From: Ruegeria arenilitoris | GTDB lineage: Bacteria > Pseudomonadota > Alphaproteobacteria > Rhodobacterales > Rhodobacteraceae | DNA: 64,000 nt | Assembly: GCF_013035425.1 (NCBI RefSeq) | Contig: NZ_WQHX01000004.1 | Coordinates: 186,001 to 250,000 of the forward strand | Direction of reading: 5' to 3' | In this document: piece after piece, positions 7,971 to 15,747 of the stretch | Layout: every line of letters starts with the position of its first letter | Position numbering within the stretch: position 1 is the first letter of the stretch | Translations under genes and position numbers: made by a program | The notes under the pieces: generated by a model | Told to the model about the DNA's origin: nothing | Databases searched by the model: none | The model's input: the letters and a program-made list of their open reading frames with translations, nothing else

Positions 7971-8258
7971 ATGTCAATTGACCAAAGTACCGCCGCCAAA
8001 GTGGCGAAACTGGCCCGGATCAAGGTCGAGGATGACGCGCTGCCGGCGCTGGCATCCGAATTCAACACGATCCTGGGCTTCATTGAGCAATTGAATGAAG
8101 TTGACGTAGAGGGTGTCGACCCGATGGTGTCGGTGGAGCCGATGCGTCTGAAGCGCAGAGAAGATGTGGTCACCGACGGCAACCAGCAAGACAAGGTTCT
8201 GGCAAATGCGCCCGACGCGCGCGAGGGCTTTTTCGCTGTTCCCAAAGTTGTGGAGTAA
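7971..8258 (+). CDS. gatC: Aspartyl/glutamyl-tRNA(Asn/Gln) amidotransferase subunit C
   Basis: A 95-residue GatC, the small subunit that wraps around GatA in the GatCAB complex, which turns Glu-tRNA(Gln) and Asp-tRNA(Asn) into the amidated forms. Family features are visible: the early AKLARIKVEDD segment, LASEFNTILGFIEQLNEVDVEGV, then VSVEPMRLKRREDVV and a C-terminal AREGFFAVPKVVE. Length is normal. GatA follows after only 3 bases, so the two are co-translated. GatB is not within the window. Confidence 0.96.
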   Translation: MSIDQSTAAKVAKLARIKVEDDALPALASEFNTILGFIEQLNEVDVEGVDPMVSVEPMRLKRREDVVTDGNQQDKVLANAPDAREGFFAVPKVVE

Positions 8259-8261
8259 GAC

Positions 8262-9749
8262 ATGAGCGAACTTAACAAGCTGGGATTAGCCGAAGCGCGT
8301 GATGCATTGCGCAAAGGTGAGGTGACCTCGGTCGAGCTTACTGAATCTTGCCTGAAGGCAATTGATGAAGCCGCCGCGCTGAACGCGTTTGTCCACAAAA
8401 CGCCCGAAATCGCACTTGAACGCGCTAAAGCCGCGGACGAGCGGATCAAGAAGGGAAACGCGCCTTCCATGTGCGGTCTGCCGATTGGTATTAAAGATCT
8501 GTTCTGCACCAAGGGTGTGCCTTCTCAAGCCGCCTCAAGAATCCTTGAAGGGTTCAAGCCAGAGTACGAGTCGACGGTTTCTCAACAGTTGGCTGATAAT
8601 GGCGCTGTGATGCTGGGCAAACTGAATATGGACGAATTCGCTATGGGTTCGTCAAATGAGACCTCTGTTTACGGAAATGCGGTCAGCCCTTGGCGGCGCG
8701 GTAACGATGATGCGCAGCTGACACCGGGTGGTTCGTCCGGCGGTTCCGCAGCAGCTGTTTCTGCGGATTTGTGTCTTGCGGCCACCGGGACAGATACTGG
8801 CGGCTCGATCCGACAGCCAGCTGCATTCACCGGCATCACGGGCATCAAACCGACCTATGGCAGATGCTCGCGCTGGGGTATTGTTGCGTTTGCCTCGTCG
8901 TTGGATCAGGCGGGGCCGATGACCAAAAACGTGCGGGACGCGGCGATCATGCTGGAAACGATGTGCGGTCACGACCCCAAAGATTCTACTAGCGCCGAAC
9001 TGGCCGTACCGAATTTCGAAGGTATGCTTACCGGGGATATCAAAGGCAAGAAAATTGGCATCCCCAAAGAATACCGCATGGATGGTATGCCCGCCGAGAT
9101 AGAAAAACTCTGGTCAGAGGGCGCTGAAATGCTAAAGGCCGCAGGTGCCGAGATAGTCGATATCTCGTTGCCGCACACGAAATACGCCTTGCCTGCGTAT
9201 TACGTTATTGCTCCTGCCGAAGCGTCGTCGAACTTGGCGCGCTACGATGGCGTTCGTTATGGCCACCGCGCCACATTGGCACAAGGCGACGGCATAACTG
9301 AAATGTACGAAAAAACGCGATCCGAGGGATTTGGTCATGAGGTCCAGCGTCGTGTCATGATTGGAACTTACGTTCTGTCGGCAGGCTTCTACGACGCTTA
9401 TTACAATCGCGCGCGCCGCGTGCGTACCTTGATCAAGAAAGACTTCGAGGACGTATTTGCCGCCGGAATCGACGCGATTCTAACGCCGGCAACTCCTTCG
9501 GCAGCATTCGGACTGGGTGAGATGACCGAGGCTGATCCAGTTCAAATGTATTTGAACGATGTTTTTACCGTGACGGTAAACCTTGCGGGATTGCCTGGTA
9601 TCTCGGTGCCTGCTGGCCTTGACAAGAAAGGTCTTCCGCTGGGTCTTCAGCTGATTGGGCGCCCGTGGGATGAAGGCGACCTGCTCAATACCGCCTATTC
9701 GTTGGAAAGTGCAGCAGGGTTTGTGGCAAAGCCCGTGAATTGGTGGTAA
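8262..9749 (+). CDS. gatA: Aspartyl/glutamyl-tRNA(Asn/Gln) amidotransferase subunit A
   Basis: A 495-residue amidase-signature enzyme that frees ammonia from glutamine for tRNA-dependent amidation. The catalytic triad Ser-Ser-Lys region is intact: the lysine in [10 protein letters not shown] near residue 76, and the serine-rich signature [20 protein letters not shown] near residues 151-170, followed by [13 protein letters not shown]. Length and the C-terminal GISVPAG...[14 protein letters not shown] segment are typical. It follows gatC directly, and the lipoprotein gene lies 43 bp downstream. Confidence 0.97.
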   Translation: MSELNKLGLAEARDALRKGEVTSVELTESCLKAIDEAAALNAFVHKTPEIALERAKAADERIKKGNAPSMCGLPIGIKDLFCTKGVPSQAASRILEGFKPEYESTVSQQLADNGAVMLGKLNMDEFAMGSSNETSVYGNAVSPWRRGNDDAQLTPGGSSGGSAAAVSADLCLAATGTDTGGSIRQPAAFTGITGIKPTYGRCSRWGIVAFASSLDQAGPMTKNVRDAAIMLETMCGHDPKDSTSAELAVPNFEGMLTGDIKGKKIGIPKEYRMDGMPAEIEKLWSEGAEMLKAAGAEIVDISLPHTKYALPAYYVIAPAEASSNLARYDGVRYGHRATLAQGDGITEMYEKTRSEGFGHEVQRRVMIGTYVLSAGFYDAYYNRARRVRTLIKKDFEDVFAAGIDAILTPATPSAAFGLGEMTEADPVQMYLNDVFTVTVNLAGLPGISVPAGLDKKGLPLGLQLIGRPWDEGDLLNTAYSLESAAGFVAKPVNWW

Positions 9750-9792
9750 GCCTTCGGGCAGTACAGGCAACGCACAGAGACGGAAAAGCCAA

Positions 9793-10500
9793 ATGCGCAA
9801 TTTGCTTCTGATCCCCGTAATAGGATTGATTGGTGCGTGCAACACGGTGGCACCTGTCGAGGGAACGGGTTTCAATACGCCTCAGTATCAGGCGCAGCGA
9901 GAGGCGGAACTGACCGGGCAGGGATATACTGGAAATCCGCTGTTGCCACCCGAGGAAGTTTCACAACAACCGCTGTCAGCACAGGACCCGCAAGGGGCCG
10001 TATCAGTGGGCGGTGACAGTGCCGATATCGCCAACCAGACCGCTGCTGCTTTGGCCAGCACATCTGGACAGTCTACGCAAACCGCGCTCGTGCAACCAAT
10101 CAGCAATCCAGGAATTTCGGACGAGCAGGATTTTACTGCCGTTTCAGGTCGGCGCAGCATAGAATCCGACGCCGCTCTGATAGAACAGAACCGCCAGACT
10201 TACGAGGTCGTGGCTCCTACGGCGGTTCCGGCGCGCGGTCAGGACGGTCAACCCAACATCGTTCAATATGCGTTGAACACTTCAAACCCTGTTGGCACGC
10301 AACTTTATAGTCGAGCGGGTTTCAATCTTGAAGCCAAAGCGCAACGAAACTGTTCCCGTTTCACTTCACCAGATCAGGCGCAAATCGAGTTTCTTTCAAG
10401 CGGCGGACCTCAACGAGACCGTAAAGGACTTGACCCAGACGGAGACGGATATGCGTGCGGTTGGGATCCAAGCCCGTTCCGCAGTGCCATCAACAACTGA
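9793..10500 (+). CDS. Lipoprotein with C-terminal Excalibur-type calcium-binding motif
   Basis: A 235-residue predicted lipoprotein. The signal peptide MRNLLLIPVIGLIGAC ends in a lipobox with cysteine 16. A long low-complexity Gln/Pro/Ala-rich linker follows to about residue 180. The C-terminal 45 residues (RNCSRFTSPDQAQIEFLSSG then LDPDGDGYACGWDPSPFR) match the Excalibur motif, a DxDxDG calcium-loop-like segment with two cysteines found in secreted proteins. It should sit at the outer or inner membrane facing the periplasm. Its last 50 bp overlap the start of the AmpD-like amidase gene in another frame. Confidence 0.82.
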   Translation: MRNLLLIPVIGLIGACNTVAPVEGTGFNTPQYQAQREAELTGQGYTGNPLLPPEEVSQQPLSAQDPQGAVSVGGDSADIANQTAAALASTSGQSTQTALVQPISNPGISDEQDFTAVSGRRSIESDAALIEQNRQTYEVVAPTAVPARGQDGQPNIVQYALNTSNPVGTQLYSRAGFNLEAKAQRNCSRFTSPDQAQIEFLSSGGPQRDRKGLDPDGDGYACGWDPSPFRSAINN

Positions 10501-11170
10501 TCCACTTACGCCGATCTGGCGCCCATCCCCCAATTTCGGCCCGCGCCGGGATGGTCTTACGCCGTCGCTGATCGTTATTCACTATACCGCGATGCAAAGT
10601 GCCGCTGCCGCGCTGGAACGGTTGTGTGATCCAGTGCATGAGGTATCGGCTCATTACTTGATTGGATCTGACGGAACCCTCTGGCAATTGGTTCGCGAAG
10701 AAGACCGCGCCTGGCATGCAGGCGCTGGGAGTTGGTGCAATAAGACCGATATAAATTCCCGCTCGATTGGCATTGAACTGGACAATGCCGGCAATCATCC
10801 GTTTTCTGAACCACAAATGACGACCTTGGAACAACTGTTGGGTCAAATAAAAGTGCGCTGGTCTGTCAAACCCTCAGGGGTTATAGGCCATTCTGATATG
10901 GCTCCAGGCCGAAAAAGTGACCCCGGTCCGCGTTTTGACTGGTCGCGTTTGGAACATCAAAGCATAGCTTCAACTATTGGTTTCAACAAAGACCCTAAGG
11001 ACGAGCAGTTTCATACTTTCCGAACGCTTGCGCGAAATGCCGGTTACACAGCTGATGTGGATGACGAAGCATTACTTGCCGCCGTACGCCTGAGGTTTCG
11101 ACCATGGGCCAATGGTCCTCTTGAATCAGCAGATTTTGAGCCATTTGGCAGCTCAACCAATTTGGGTTGA
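10451..11170 (+). CDS. N-acetylmuramoyl-L-alanine amidase, AmpD-like (amidase_2)
   Basis: From ATG 10451 this is 239 residues. The amidase_2 fold is clear: the first zinc histidine in LIVIHYTAM near residue 40, SAHYLIGSDGTLWQLV near residues 66-81, the HAG segment, SIGIELDNAG, and the late zinc ligands in GHSDMAPGRKSDPGPRFDW. It cleaves the amide bond between N-acetylmuramic acid and L-alanine. No signal peptide is seen, which favours a cytoplasmic AmpD-type recycling role. The C-terminal 70 residues look like a small peptidoglycan-binding-like helical segment. The frame is open back to 10292, but the ATG at 10451 has GGAGACGGAT just before it. That start lies inside the preceding lipoprotein gene, suggesting coupling. 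Confidence 0.85.
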   Translation: MRAVGIQARSAVPSTTDPLTPIWRPSPNFGPRRDGLTPSLIVIHYTAMQSAAAALERLCDPVHEVSAHYLIGSDGTLWQLVREEDRAWHAGAGSWCNKTDINSRSIGIELDNAGNHPFSEPQMTTLEQLLGQIKVRWSVKPSGVIGHSDMAPGRKSDPGPRFDWSRLEHQSIASTIGFNKDPKDEQFHTFRTLARNAGYTADVDDEALLAAVRLRFRPWANGPLESADFEPFGSSTNLG

Positions 11171-11230
11171 GCCATAGCGTTTCTGGTTAGAGTGACAAAA
11201 TGCCGTCAAACCCAAATGCCACCTGAACCC

Positions 11231-11259
11231 TTGACGTGGTCTGTCGCACCGCATACCCA
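11231..11259 (+). promoter_or_regulatory. Candidate rnpB promoter
   Basis: TTGACG at 11231-11236 is a good -35 box. A poor -10 (TACCCA at 11254-11259) stands at 17-bp spacing, just before the RNase P RNA 5' end. The -35 position is what makes the call. Confidence 0.4.
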
Positions 11260-11265
11260 CCCCCG

Positions 11266-11660
11266 TGCGCGGAGGGCCGGATGGCCGCTGGGGCTTACGC
11301 CCGAGAGGAAAGTCCGGACTCCACAAGGCAACGGTGCCGGGTAACGCCCGGGCGGGGCAACCCGACGGAAAGCGCCACAGAAAACAAACCGCCACATTCG
11401 TGTGGTAAGGGTGAAACGGTGGGGTAAGAGCCCACCGCGCCGCTGGCAACAGTGGCGGCACGGCAAGCCCCACCGGGAGCAATGCCAAATAGGGTCCCCG
11501 CGCGGGCCGGTCGGCGCCAGCCGATACCGCCGCTAAGCGCGTCTTGGCCGAGAGGGACCGGGTTGGCAGCTGGAGCCGTGCAGCAATGTACGGCCTAGAG
11601 GAATGGTCATCGAAGGGGGCAACCCCGGAACAAGATCCGGCTTACAGGCCCTCCGCGCGT
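11266..11660 (+). ncRNA. rnpB: RNase P RNA (class A)
   Basis: The catalytic RNA of ribonuclease P, which trims 5' leaders from tRNA precursors. Universally conserved pieces are all present in order: GAGGAAAGTCCGGACTCC near 11304-11321, ACAGAAA near 11376, the GGGTAAGAGCCCACC segment near 11422, GAGAGGGACCG-like sequence, GAATGGTCATC near 11600, and the closing ACAAGATCCGGCTTACAGG at the 3' end. The outer helix P1 is formed by GCGCGGAGGG at 11267-11276 and CCCTCCGCGC at 11649-11658, which fixes both ends to within a few bases. It lies between the amidase gene and the convergent GYD-like gene. Confidence 0.96.
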
Positions 11661-11667
11661 TATACCG

Positions 11668-12000
11668 TCAGCTGCCCGGAGGTGTGTAGGCACCGGTTAA
11701 GGCAGCGGCCTTTTCCGCGATTGAAACAAAGTCGTCTGCCGTCCATGCGCGAACAGTCTCGATCTTATCTACCGCTCCGGAGGCAGCCACTGCCATACCG
11801 ACCGCTACCGCGTCGGTTCCGTCTGGTGCCTCGCTGATAACGACAACGTCATTCGAACCAGTTGTCATGTAGAACGCCAGCAACTTGCCGCCCACCTTTT
11901 CCAGCAACGCCTTTACCGGCCCAGTTCGGTTTGCTGGCTTTTCCAACATTCCTTGAACGCCAGATTGGGAATACGAAGCATAGGTGATAAAAACAGGCAT
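11668..12000 (-). CDS. GYD-domain-like small protein
   Basis: A 110-residue protein of the GYD family (a ferredoxin-like alpha/beta barrel fold of unknown function). It begins MPVFITYASYSQSGVQGM and continues with GGKLLAFYMTTGSNDVVVISEAPD, the segment that in most members reads GxYDxVxxxEAPD. Here the GYD tripeptide is replaced by SND. The rest fits, including a C-terminal TVRAWT segment. It should be cytoplasmic. It stands alone, its 3' end 8 bp from the rnpB 3' end, downstream of the DUF2182 gene by about 70 bp. Confidence 0.8.
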   Translation of the reverse strand: MPVFITYASYSQSGVQGMLEKPANRTGPVKALLEKVGGKLLAFYMTTGSNDVVVISEAPDGTDAVAVGMAVAASGAVDKIETVRAWTADDFVSIAEKAAALTGAYTPPGS

Positions 12001-12067
12001 TGTGTTTCTCCTACAATTTTTGCATCGGAACCCAAAATTTGGCCGGTTCCACAGCCATCGATACCCA

Positions 12068-12910
12068 TCAAAGACCGGTCACAAACGCCGTTAGGACAAG
12101 CCAAAGCCCCGCCGCAATCAGGCAAAGGCCGGTAAGTATCGGCAGCCATTTTGCACGGGGCAGCAATTTCTCGAGGGCGACGTACAAAGCGATCCCTGCG
12201 ATCCAATAGAGGTTCATGATGCCGCCAACGAATAGCAGCGCCATCAAGGCCCAGCAGCAGCCAAGACAGTACACCCCATGCAAAGCACCTGTTCGCAGTG
12301 CACCATAAGCGCCAGGCCGATTGTGTTTTGATAGAAAGCGGGCCGGGCTTTGACAATGTTTGAGGCACGCAGTTTTGAGATCTGACAGCTGATAAGCGCC
12401 CGCAGATACCAGAACACAGCCAGCAAATACCTTTGATCGTATCGTCATCATGGGTCCGTCGGCCAAACCGATAAGTTCCAATGCCCATTGCGCGCCTGTT
12501 GCGACAAGACTGAATCCGGCCCATGCGATTAGGTACCCGGTAAGGAAACAGAAACTGAGCCAAACAGCGGCGTTCTGATCGCGACCAACACGCTTTAACG
12601 CGGTATAGAGCAGCACTGTTGGCGCGGCGCTAGGCGTCATCATCGCAATCATCATGACCCACCACATAAGGAATATCAGAACAGCGTAGTTGAGGGTCCA
12701 AATGGGCGGACCGCCCATTTGCATCGGTTCACCTATTGGGCCGGCCATGCGCGTCATCTCCAGCGCCGACATGTTCATGCCGACCCCGGTGATCGTGTAC
12801 CAAGCAGCGGCGAGAACAACTAGAGATACGCTGCCCAGCACAATATAGCGGTCATGCCGCAACAGCCGCTCAATCATTCCAGGTCGCGGCGAAGTATCGG
12901 ATGTGGTCAT
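12068..12910 (-). CDS. DUF2182 integral membrane protein (predicted metal-binding)
   Basis: A 280-residue polytopic membrane protein of the DUF2182 family (PF09948), with about seven hydrophobic segments. Family markers are present: WWVMMIAMMTPSAAPTVLLY, the cysteine-containing loop LKTACLKHCQSPARF and GALHGVYCLGCCWALMALLF. The methionine- and cysteine-rich motifs suggest metal handling, but no function is established. The ATG at 12910 is used; an upstream TTG at 12934 would overlap the preceding gene by 11 bp. It directly follows the DUF1326 gene, a partnership that is widespread in proteobacteria and indicates a joint function. Confidence 0.85.
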   Translation of the reverse strand: MTTSDTSPRPGMIERLLRHDRYIVLGSVSLVVLAAAWYTITGVGMNMSALEMTRMAGPIGEPMQMGGPPIWTLNYAVLIFLMWWVMMIAMMTPSAAPTVLLYTALKRVGRDQNAAVWLSFCFLTGYLIAWAGFSLVATGAQWALELIGLADGPMMTIRSKVFAGCVLVSAGAYQLSDLKTACLKHCQSPARFLSKHNRPGAYGALRTGALHGVYCLGCCWALMALLFVGGIMNLYWIAGIALYVALEKLLPRAKWLPILTGLCLIAAGLWLVLTAFVTGL

Positions 12911-12923
12911 CGTAAGGCTCTGA

Positions 12924-13559
12924 TCAGGCTCCAACTACACCGTGACCCGAAATATTCAGATGGGCCAAATGCGCATGGGTTGCGTCAAAGGTCAGGCTAA
13001 TTTCGCCGCCATGCGTTTTTGCGGAACCAGAAGCTGCCTCGGCATGACGATACTCAAAACCGTTCGGCAACTGGATCGAGGCACGATGAGCTGCACCTGA
13101 AACAATGTGCGGAATTGGGCTGACTTCGACATCGAAAATACCTTGCACTTTGGCATAGCCTGAGCGTTCGTCCCGGTCCCAACTAAGTTCAATCGGGACA
13201 TAGAGCGTTTCATGCTTTGTTGGGGCCATGGCGCTGTAGACATACCACATCGTCGCCATTTCATCGGTGTCTTCACCGGTCATGATTGCTTGAAGGGCTG
13301 CGCGTTGCTCCGCGCTGGCGGACTCATCAACAATCAACTGCATCTGGCCGTTACCCTCGTGAATAGGGCCGGGCCAATAATAAACGCCAGCAGCTCGAAC
13401 TCCGGCTAGATCAGTATCGCCGTAGTGACCACTTTTGATATCGAAAACAACCACTGCCTCGCAATTGCCATGTGTTGGAAGAACGCTGAATTGGCATGGG
13501 CAACCAAAATTGCAGTTACAGTTTGCCAGCTCTTCACCTTGAATAGTCCACTCAGTCAT
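12924..13559 (-). CDS. DUF1326 domain protein
   Basis: From ATG 13559 this is 211 residues, with a GGGGG-type ribosome site just before it; an in-frame start 21 bp upstream (13580) is less likely. It matches DUF1326: the N-terminal cysteine cluster ELANCNCNFGCPCQF (residues 12-26) is the family signature and looks like a metal- or cluster-binding site. The remainder is beta-rich, with several histidines near the C-terminus (THAHLAHLNISGHG). No signal peptide or membrane helix is evident. The DUF2182 membrane protein gene follows after 13 bp, and the two are repeatedly found together. The biochemical role is unknown. Confidence 0.85.
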   Translation of the reverse strand: MTEWTIQGEELANCNCNFGCPCQFSVLPTHGNCEAVVVFDIKSGHYGDTDLAGVRAAGVYYWPGPIHEGNGQMQLIVDESASAEQRAALQAIMTGEDTDEMATMWYVYSAMAPTKHETLYVPIELSWDRDERSGYAKVQGIFDVEVSPIPHIVSGAAHRASIQLPNGFEYRHAEAASGSAKTHGGEISLTFDATHAHLAHLNISGHGVVGA

Positions 13560-13890
13560 GATGCCCCCAAAAAATGTCATGCATATAAACTCTGCCGACA
13601 GAGGGTTTGCCTGTTTTTTGGTGCCTCGAAGTTCGAGCCCGCAATTGGCTTCTTAACTTAGTGGGTTACGCCGAACATATCAGGATTTCGTGATCCGTTC
13701 AATTGAACGTGCCACATTTCAAACTTGGGATGAACCCGTGTTCAGATTCAAGCGTTATGGTGGTGGACAACTGCTCCGAATGACAAAGCGAATTTCAGGT
13801 AAGTGTTCAGATCGGACGCTGGTTTGTCTGAATACATGCAGGTGTTACGATAGTGTCCCATAAAATGCGCCATCCATTGGGAGGAATGAA
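13560..13890. other. Divergent intergenic region with a 14-bp palindrome
   Basis: About 330 bp between the DUF1326 gene and the DUF533 gene, transcribed away from each other. No coding frame is convincing. It contains the perfect palindrome CGTTCAATTGAACG at 13696-13709 and a 10-bp direct repeat GTGTTCAGAT at 13738-13747 and 13803-13812, possible regulator sites. A GGGAGGAATG ribosome site for the plus-strand gene lies at its right end. Confidence 0.5.
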
Positions 13891-14595
13891 ATGAGTTTCA
13901 TGAAAGCATTGGCTTCGGTTGCTGTCGGTTTTGCTGCGGCAAAGGGGCTTGAAAAATACAAGCAAATGGGCGGCATGGCTGGTTTACAGGACGCAATGCA
14001 AAGCGCAAGCAGTGGATTTGGAATAGATCAGCTTGGCAAGATGGCTGAACAGCTTGGAATGCCCGGTGGGGCTTCGGGGTTGCAAGAGATGATCGGCAAA
14101 CTCGGAATCGCCGACCCGGCTGGTGCTGCTGGTTTGGGTGGATTGATGAACGCAATGCAGGGGGCTGCCAAAACTGGTAGCCAACAAACTGTTGATATGC
14201 TTGAGACGGTGTTCAATGGCACTCCGGGCGGGGCAGCCATGGAACAGCATGCCAAGCTAATGCTGCGAGCAATGATTCAGGCGGCCAAGGCTGACGGAGA
14301 ATTGGATGCGCAAGAAAAGGAAACCATCTTGGGTGAATTGGGCGATGATATCAGCGACGAAGAACGCGCCTTTGTTCAAGAATAACTAGAAGCTCCGATC
14401 GACGTGATGGGGCTGGCTGCGGATTCCGGGGCGCCTCTTCGGGCTCAGATCTACGCCACGTCCCTTGCGGCGATTCGTTTGGACAATGAGCGCGAAGCTG
14501 ACTATTTGCATCAATTGGCCTCAGCTTTGGGACTGTCGGACTCTGAACGCAACCAAATTCACGAATATATGGGTGCGCCGACATTGTTCAGCTAG
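13891..14595 (+). pseudogene. DUF533 (TerB-like) gene interrupted by an in-frame TAA
   Basis: The reading frame is that of a DUF533 protein of 234 codons, but codon 165 (14383-14385) is TAA. Upstream, 164 residues include the glycine-rich N-terminus and the start of the TerB-like helical domain (ILGELGDDISDEERAFVQE). Downstream the same frame continues without a shift for 70 codons with intact family sequence (LEAPIDVMGLAADSG, YATSLAAIRLDNEREADYLH, ALGLSDSERNQIHEYMG). A single change, CAA or GAA to TAA, explains this. GTG 14404 and ATG 14407 could restart translation but have no ribosome site. Either a recent nonsense mutation or a base-call error. The truncated 164-residue product would lack the end of its domain. 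Confidence 0.85.
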
Positions 14596-14632
14596 CGCAT
14601 ATCTGCAACCGCTGCTCCCTAGGCAATTGCCC

Positions 14633-14660
14633 TTGACATAGGCCGTGCAAGGCGTAAAAG
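14633..14660 (+). promoter_or_regulatory. rpmG promoter
   Basis: A consensus -35 TTGACA at 14633-14638 and a -10-like TAAAAG at 14655-14660 with 16-bp spacing, about 60 bp ahead of the rpmG start. It is the best sigma-70-type promoter seen in the window and is suitable for a ribosomal protein gene. Confidence 0.6.
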
Positions 14661-14719
14661 CGCACGCTCAAGAGGATTCAACCGAAAGGCCCCTGCCTTT
14701 TCGGACGCAGGAGATAACC

Positions 14720-14887
14720 ATGGCGAAGCCGACGACAATCAAAATCCGTCTGAACTCGACCGCGGGCACGGGCCATTTCTATGTGACCAAGAAAAATGCT
14801 CGCACTATGACTGAAAAGATGACCATTCGTAAGTACGATCCGGTCGCTCGCAAACACGTCGAGTACAAGGAAGGCAAGATAAAATAA
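14720..14887 (+). CDS. rpmG: 50S ribosomal protein L33
   Basis: A 55-residue ribosomal protein L33, of standard length and sequence: [20 protein letters not shown], then [14 protein letters not shown] and the C-terminal KKYDPxxRKHVxYKExKIK pattern. The zinc-binding cysteine pairs found in some L33 proteins are absent, so this is the zinc-free (C-minus) form. The ATG at 14720 follows AGGAGAT. It has its own promoter and terminator, so it is a single-gene unit. Confidence 0.98.
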   Translation: MAKPTTIKIRLNSTAGTGHFYVTKKNARTMTEKMTIRKYDPVARKHVEYKEGKIK

Positions 14888-14910
14888 TCTGCCCTCAATG
14901 GTGAAATTTC

Positions 14911-14946
14911 AAAGGGACTTTGCACTGGCAGGGGCCCTTTTTTTTA
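14911..14946 (+). terminator. Terminator of rpmG
   Basis: AAAGGG at 14911-14916 can pair with CCCTTT at 14935-14940, followed by a run of T residues to 14945. It begins 24 bases after the rpmG stop codon. The loop is long, but the T tract is strong. Confidence 0.7.
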
Positions 14947-15106
14947 TGCTCATTGGGCAATTGGAAAATCACTCGAACATTGGATGATGGAAATCAGGCC
15001 GTTGCAGAGGCGCATCAGCCATTCAAGTATTCTGTTTTCGCGCGGGTTGCAATTTCGCGTCACCTGCCGCTACGCTTCGCCTAACCGACCCAAAATGTTG
15101 ACCGTC

Positions 15107-15613
15107 ATGAAAAAAATCATATTGCCCGCACTTGCCGCCCTGACCCTTTCGGCCTGCGAAGACCCCTTTAACCGACAAGGGGTCGGGTTCACCGGAATAG
15201 ACGGAGAACCGCGCACGATTTCCGAAGTGGCTGGCGCAGCTGCGTTCATTCCGCCTGCAACCAATGTTCCGGCAGAGCTTGCTGAATTGCCGACCATTCA
15301 AGTCACGTCAGATAAAGCTGAACTGGAAAAGATGGCTGGTGTAGCTATCGATAACGGTGGACGCAGCGATACGACAGCGGTGCAGCTGTCGGGCAGCGCA
15401 ACACCCCTTTTCCTTAGCACGGTCGCCGTGAATGGGAAATTGTTCGGCGTCTTGCGCACACCAAGCAACAGCAACCGCGTCGATAACTCGGTTGGTTCAA
15501 TTTTTGGATCCGAGACTGAACGGTTCACAGGCTGTTTGTCCGCCGGCCAAGTCTATCGCAAAGGTTCATCCGGTAAGAGTTCCGGTTTTGCGGTTCCACT
15601 GAACTGTAGCTAA
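15107..15613 (+). CDS. Small lipoprotein of unknown function
   Basis: From ATG 15107 this is 168 residues, beginning MKKIILPALAALTLSAC, a lipoprotein signal peptide with cysteine 17 at the lipobox. The frame is open upstream to 14984 and an ATG also occurs at 15095, but the signal peptide sets the start. The mature part has no recognised domain. It contains two further cysteines near the C-terminus (FTGCLSAGQVY and PLNCS) that may form a disulfide in the periplasm. A strong terminator follows 21 bp after the stop. It is not evidently tied to rpmG, which has its own terminator. Confidence 0.75.
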   Translation: MKKIILPALAALTLSACEDPFNRQGVGFTGIDGEPRTISEVAGAAAFIPPATNVPAELAELPTIQVTSDKAELEKMAGVAIDNGGRSDTTAVQLSGSATPLFLSTVAVNGKLFGVLRTPSNSNRVDNSVGSIFGSETERFTGCLSAGQVYRKGSSGKSSGFAVPLNCS

Positions 15614-15634
15614 GCTTTTTCTCTCTCAAGTCCC

Positions 15635-15663
15635 AAACCCCTGCCTGAACGGCAGGGGTTTTC
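15635..15663 (+). terminator. Terminator after the small lipoprotein gene
   Basis: An 11-bp perfect stem (AAACCCCTGCC at 15635-15645 with GGCAGGGGTTT at 15651-15661) and a 5-base loop, followed by TTCG. It starts 21 bases past the stop codon. Strong stem, short T tract. Confidence 0.8.
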
Positions 15664-15689
15664 GTTTGGCCCGGCTTTCGACTTTCCAC

Positions 15690-15723
15690 CAAAAAACATG
15701 GGCGGACCTTTTCGGATCCGCCC
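15690..15723 (-). terminator. Terminator after the Bax-inhibitor-like gene
   Basis: GGGCGGA at 15700-15706 pairs with TCCGCCC at 15717-15723. Read on the minus strand, the stem is followed by ATGTTTTTT. It lies 25 bases past the stop of the minus-strand gene. Confidence 0.8.
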
Positions 15724-15747
15724 AACTAGGCTTTAATTTGCAGAATT

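Noticed and set aside
7901..8512. A 203-codon minus-strand frame over gatC and the start of gatA
   Set aside because: Antisense to two firmly identified genes; serine-rich translation typical of a reverse-strand shadow.
11913..12563. A 216-codon minus-strand frame overlapping the DUF2182 and GYD-like genes
   Set aside because: Same strand but a different frame from two well-supported genes; the translation has no family pattern.
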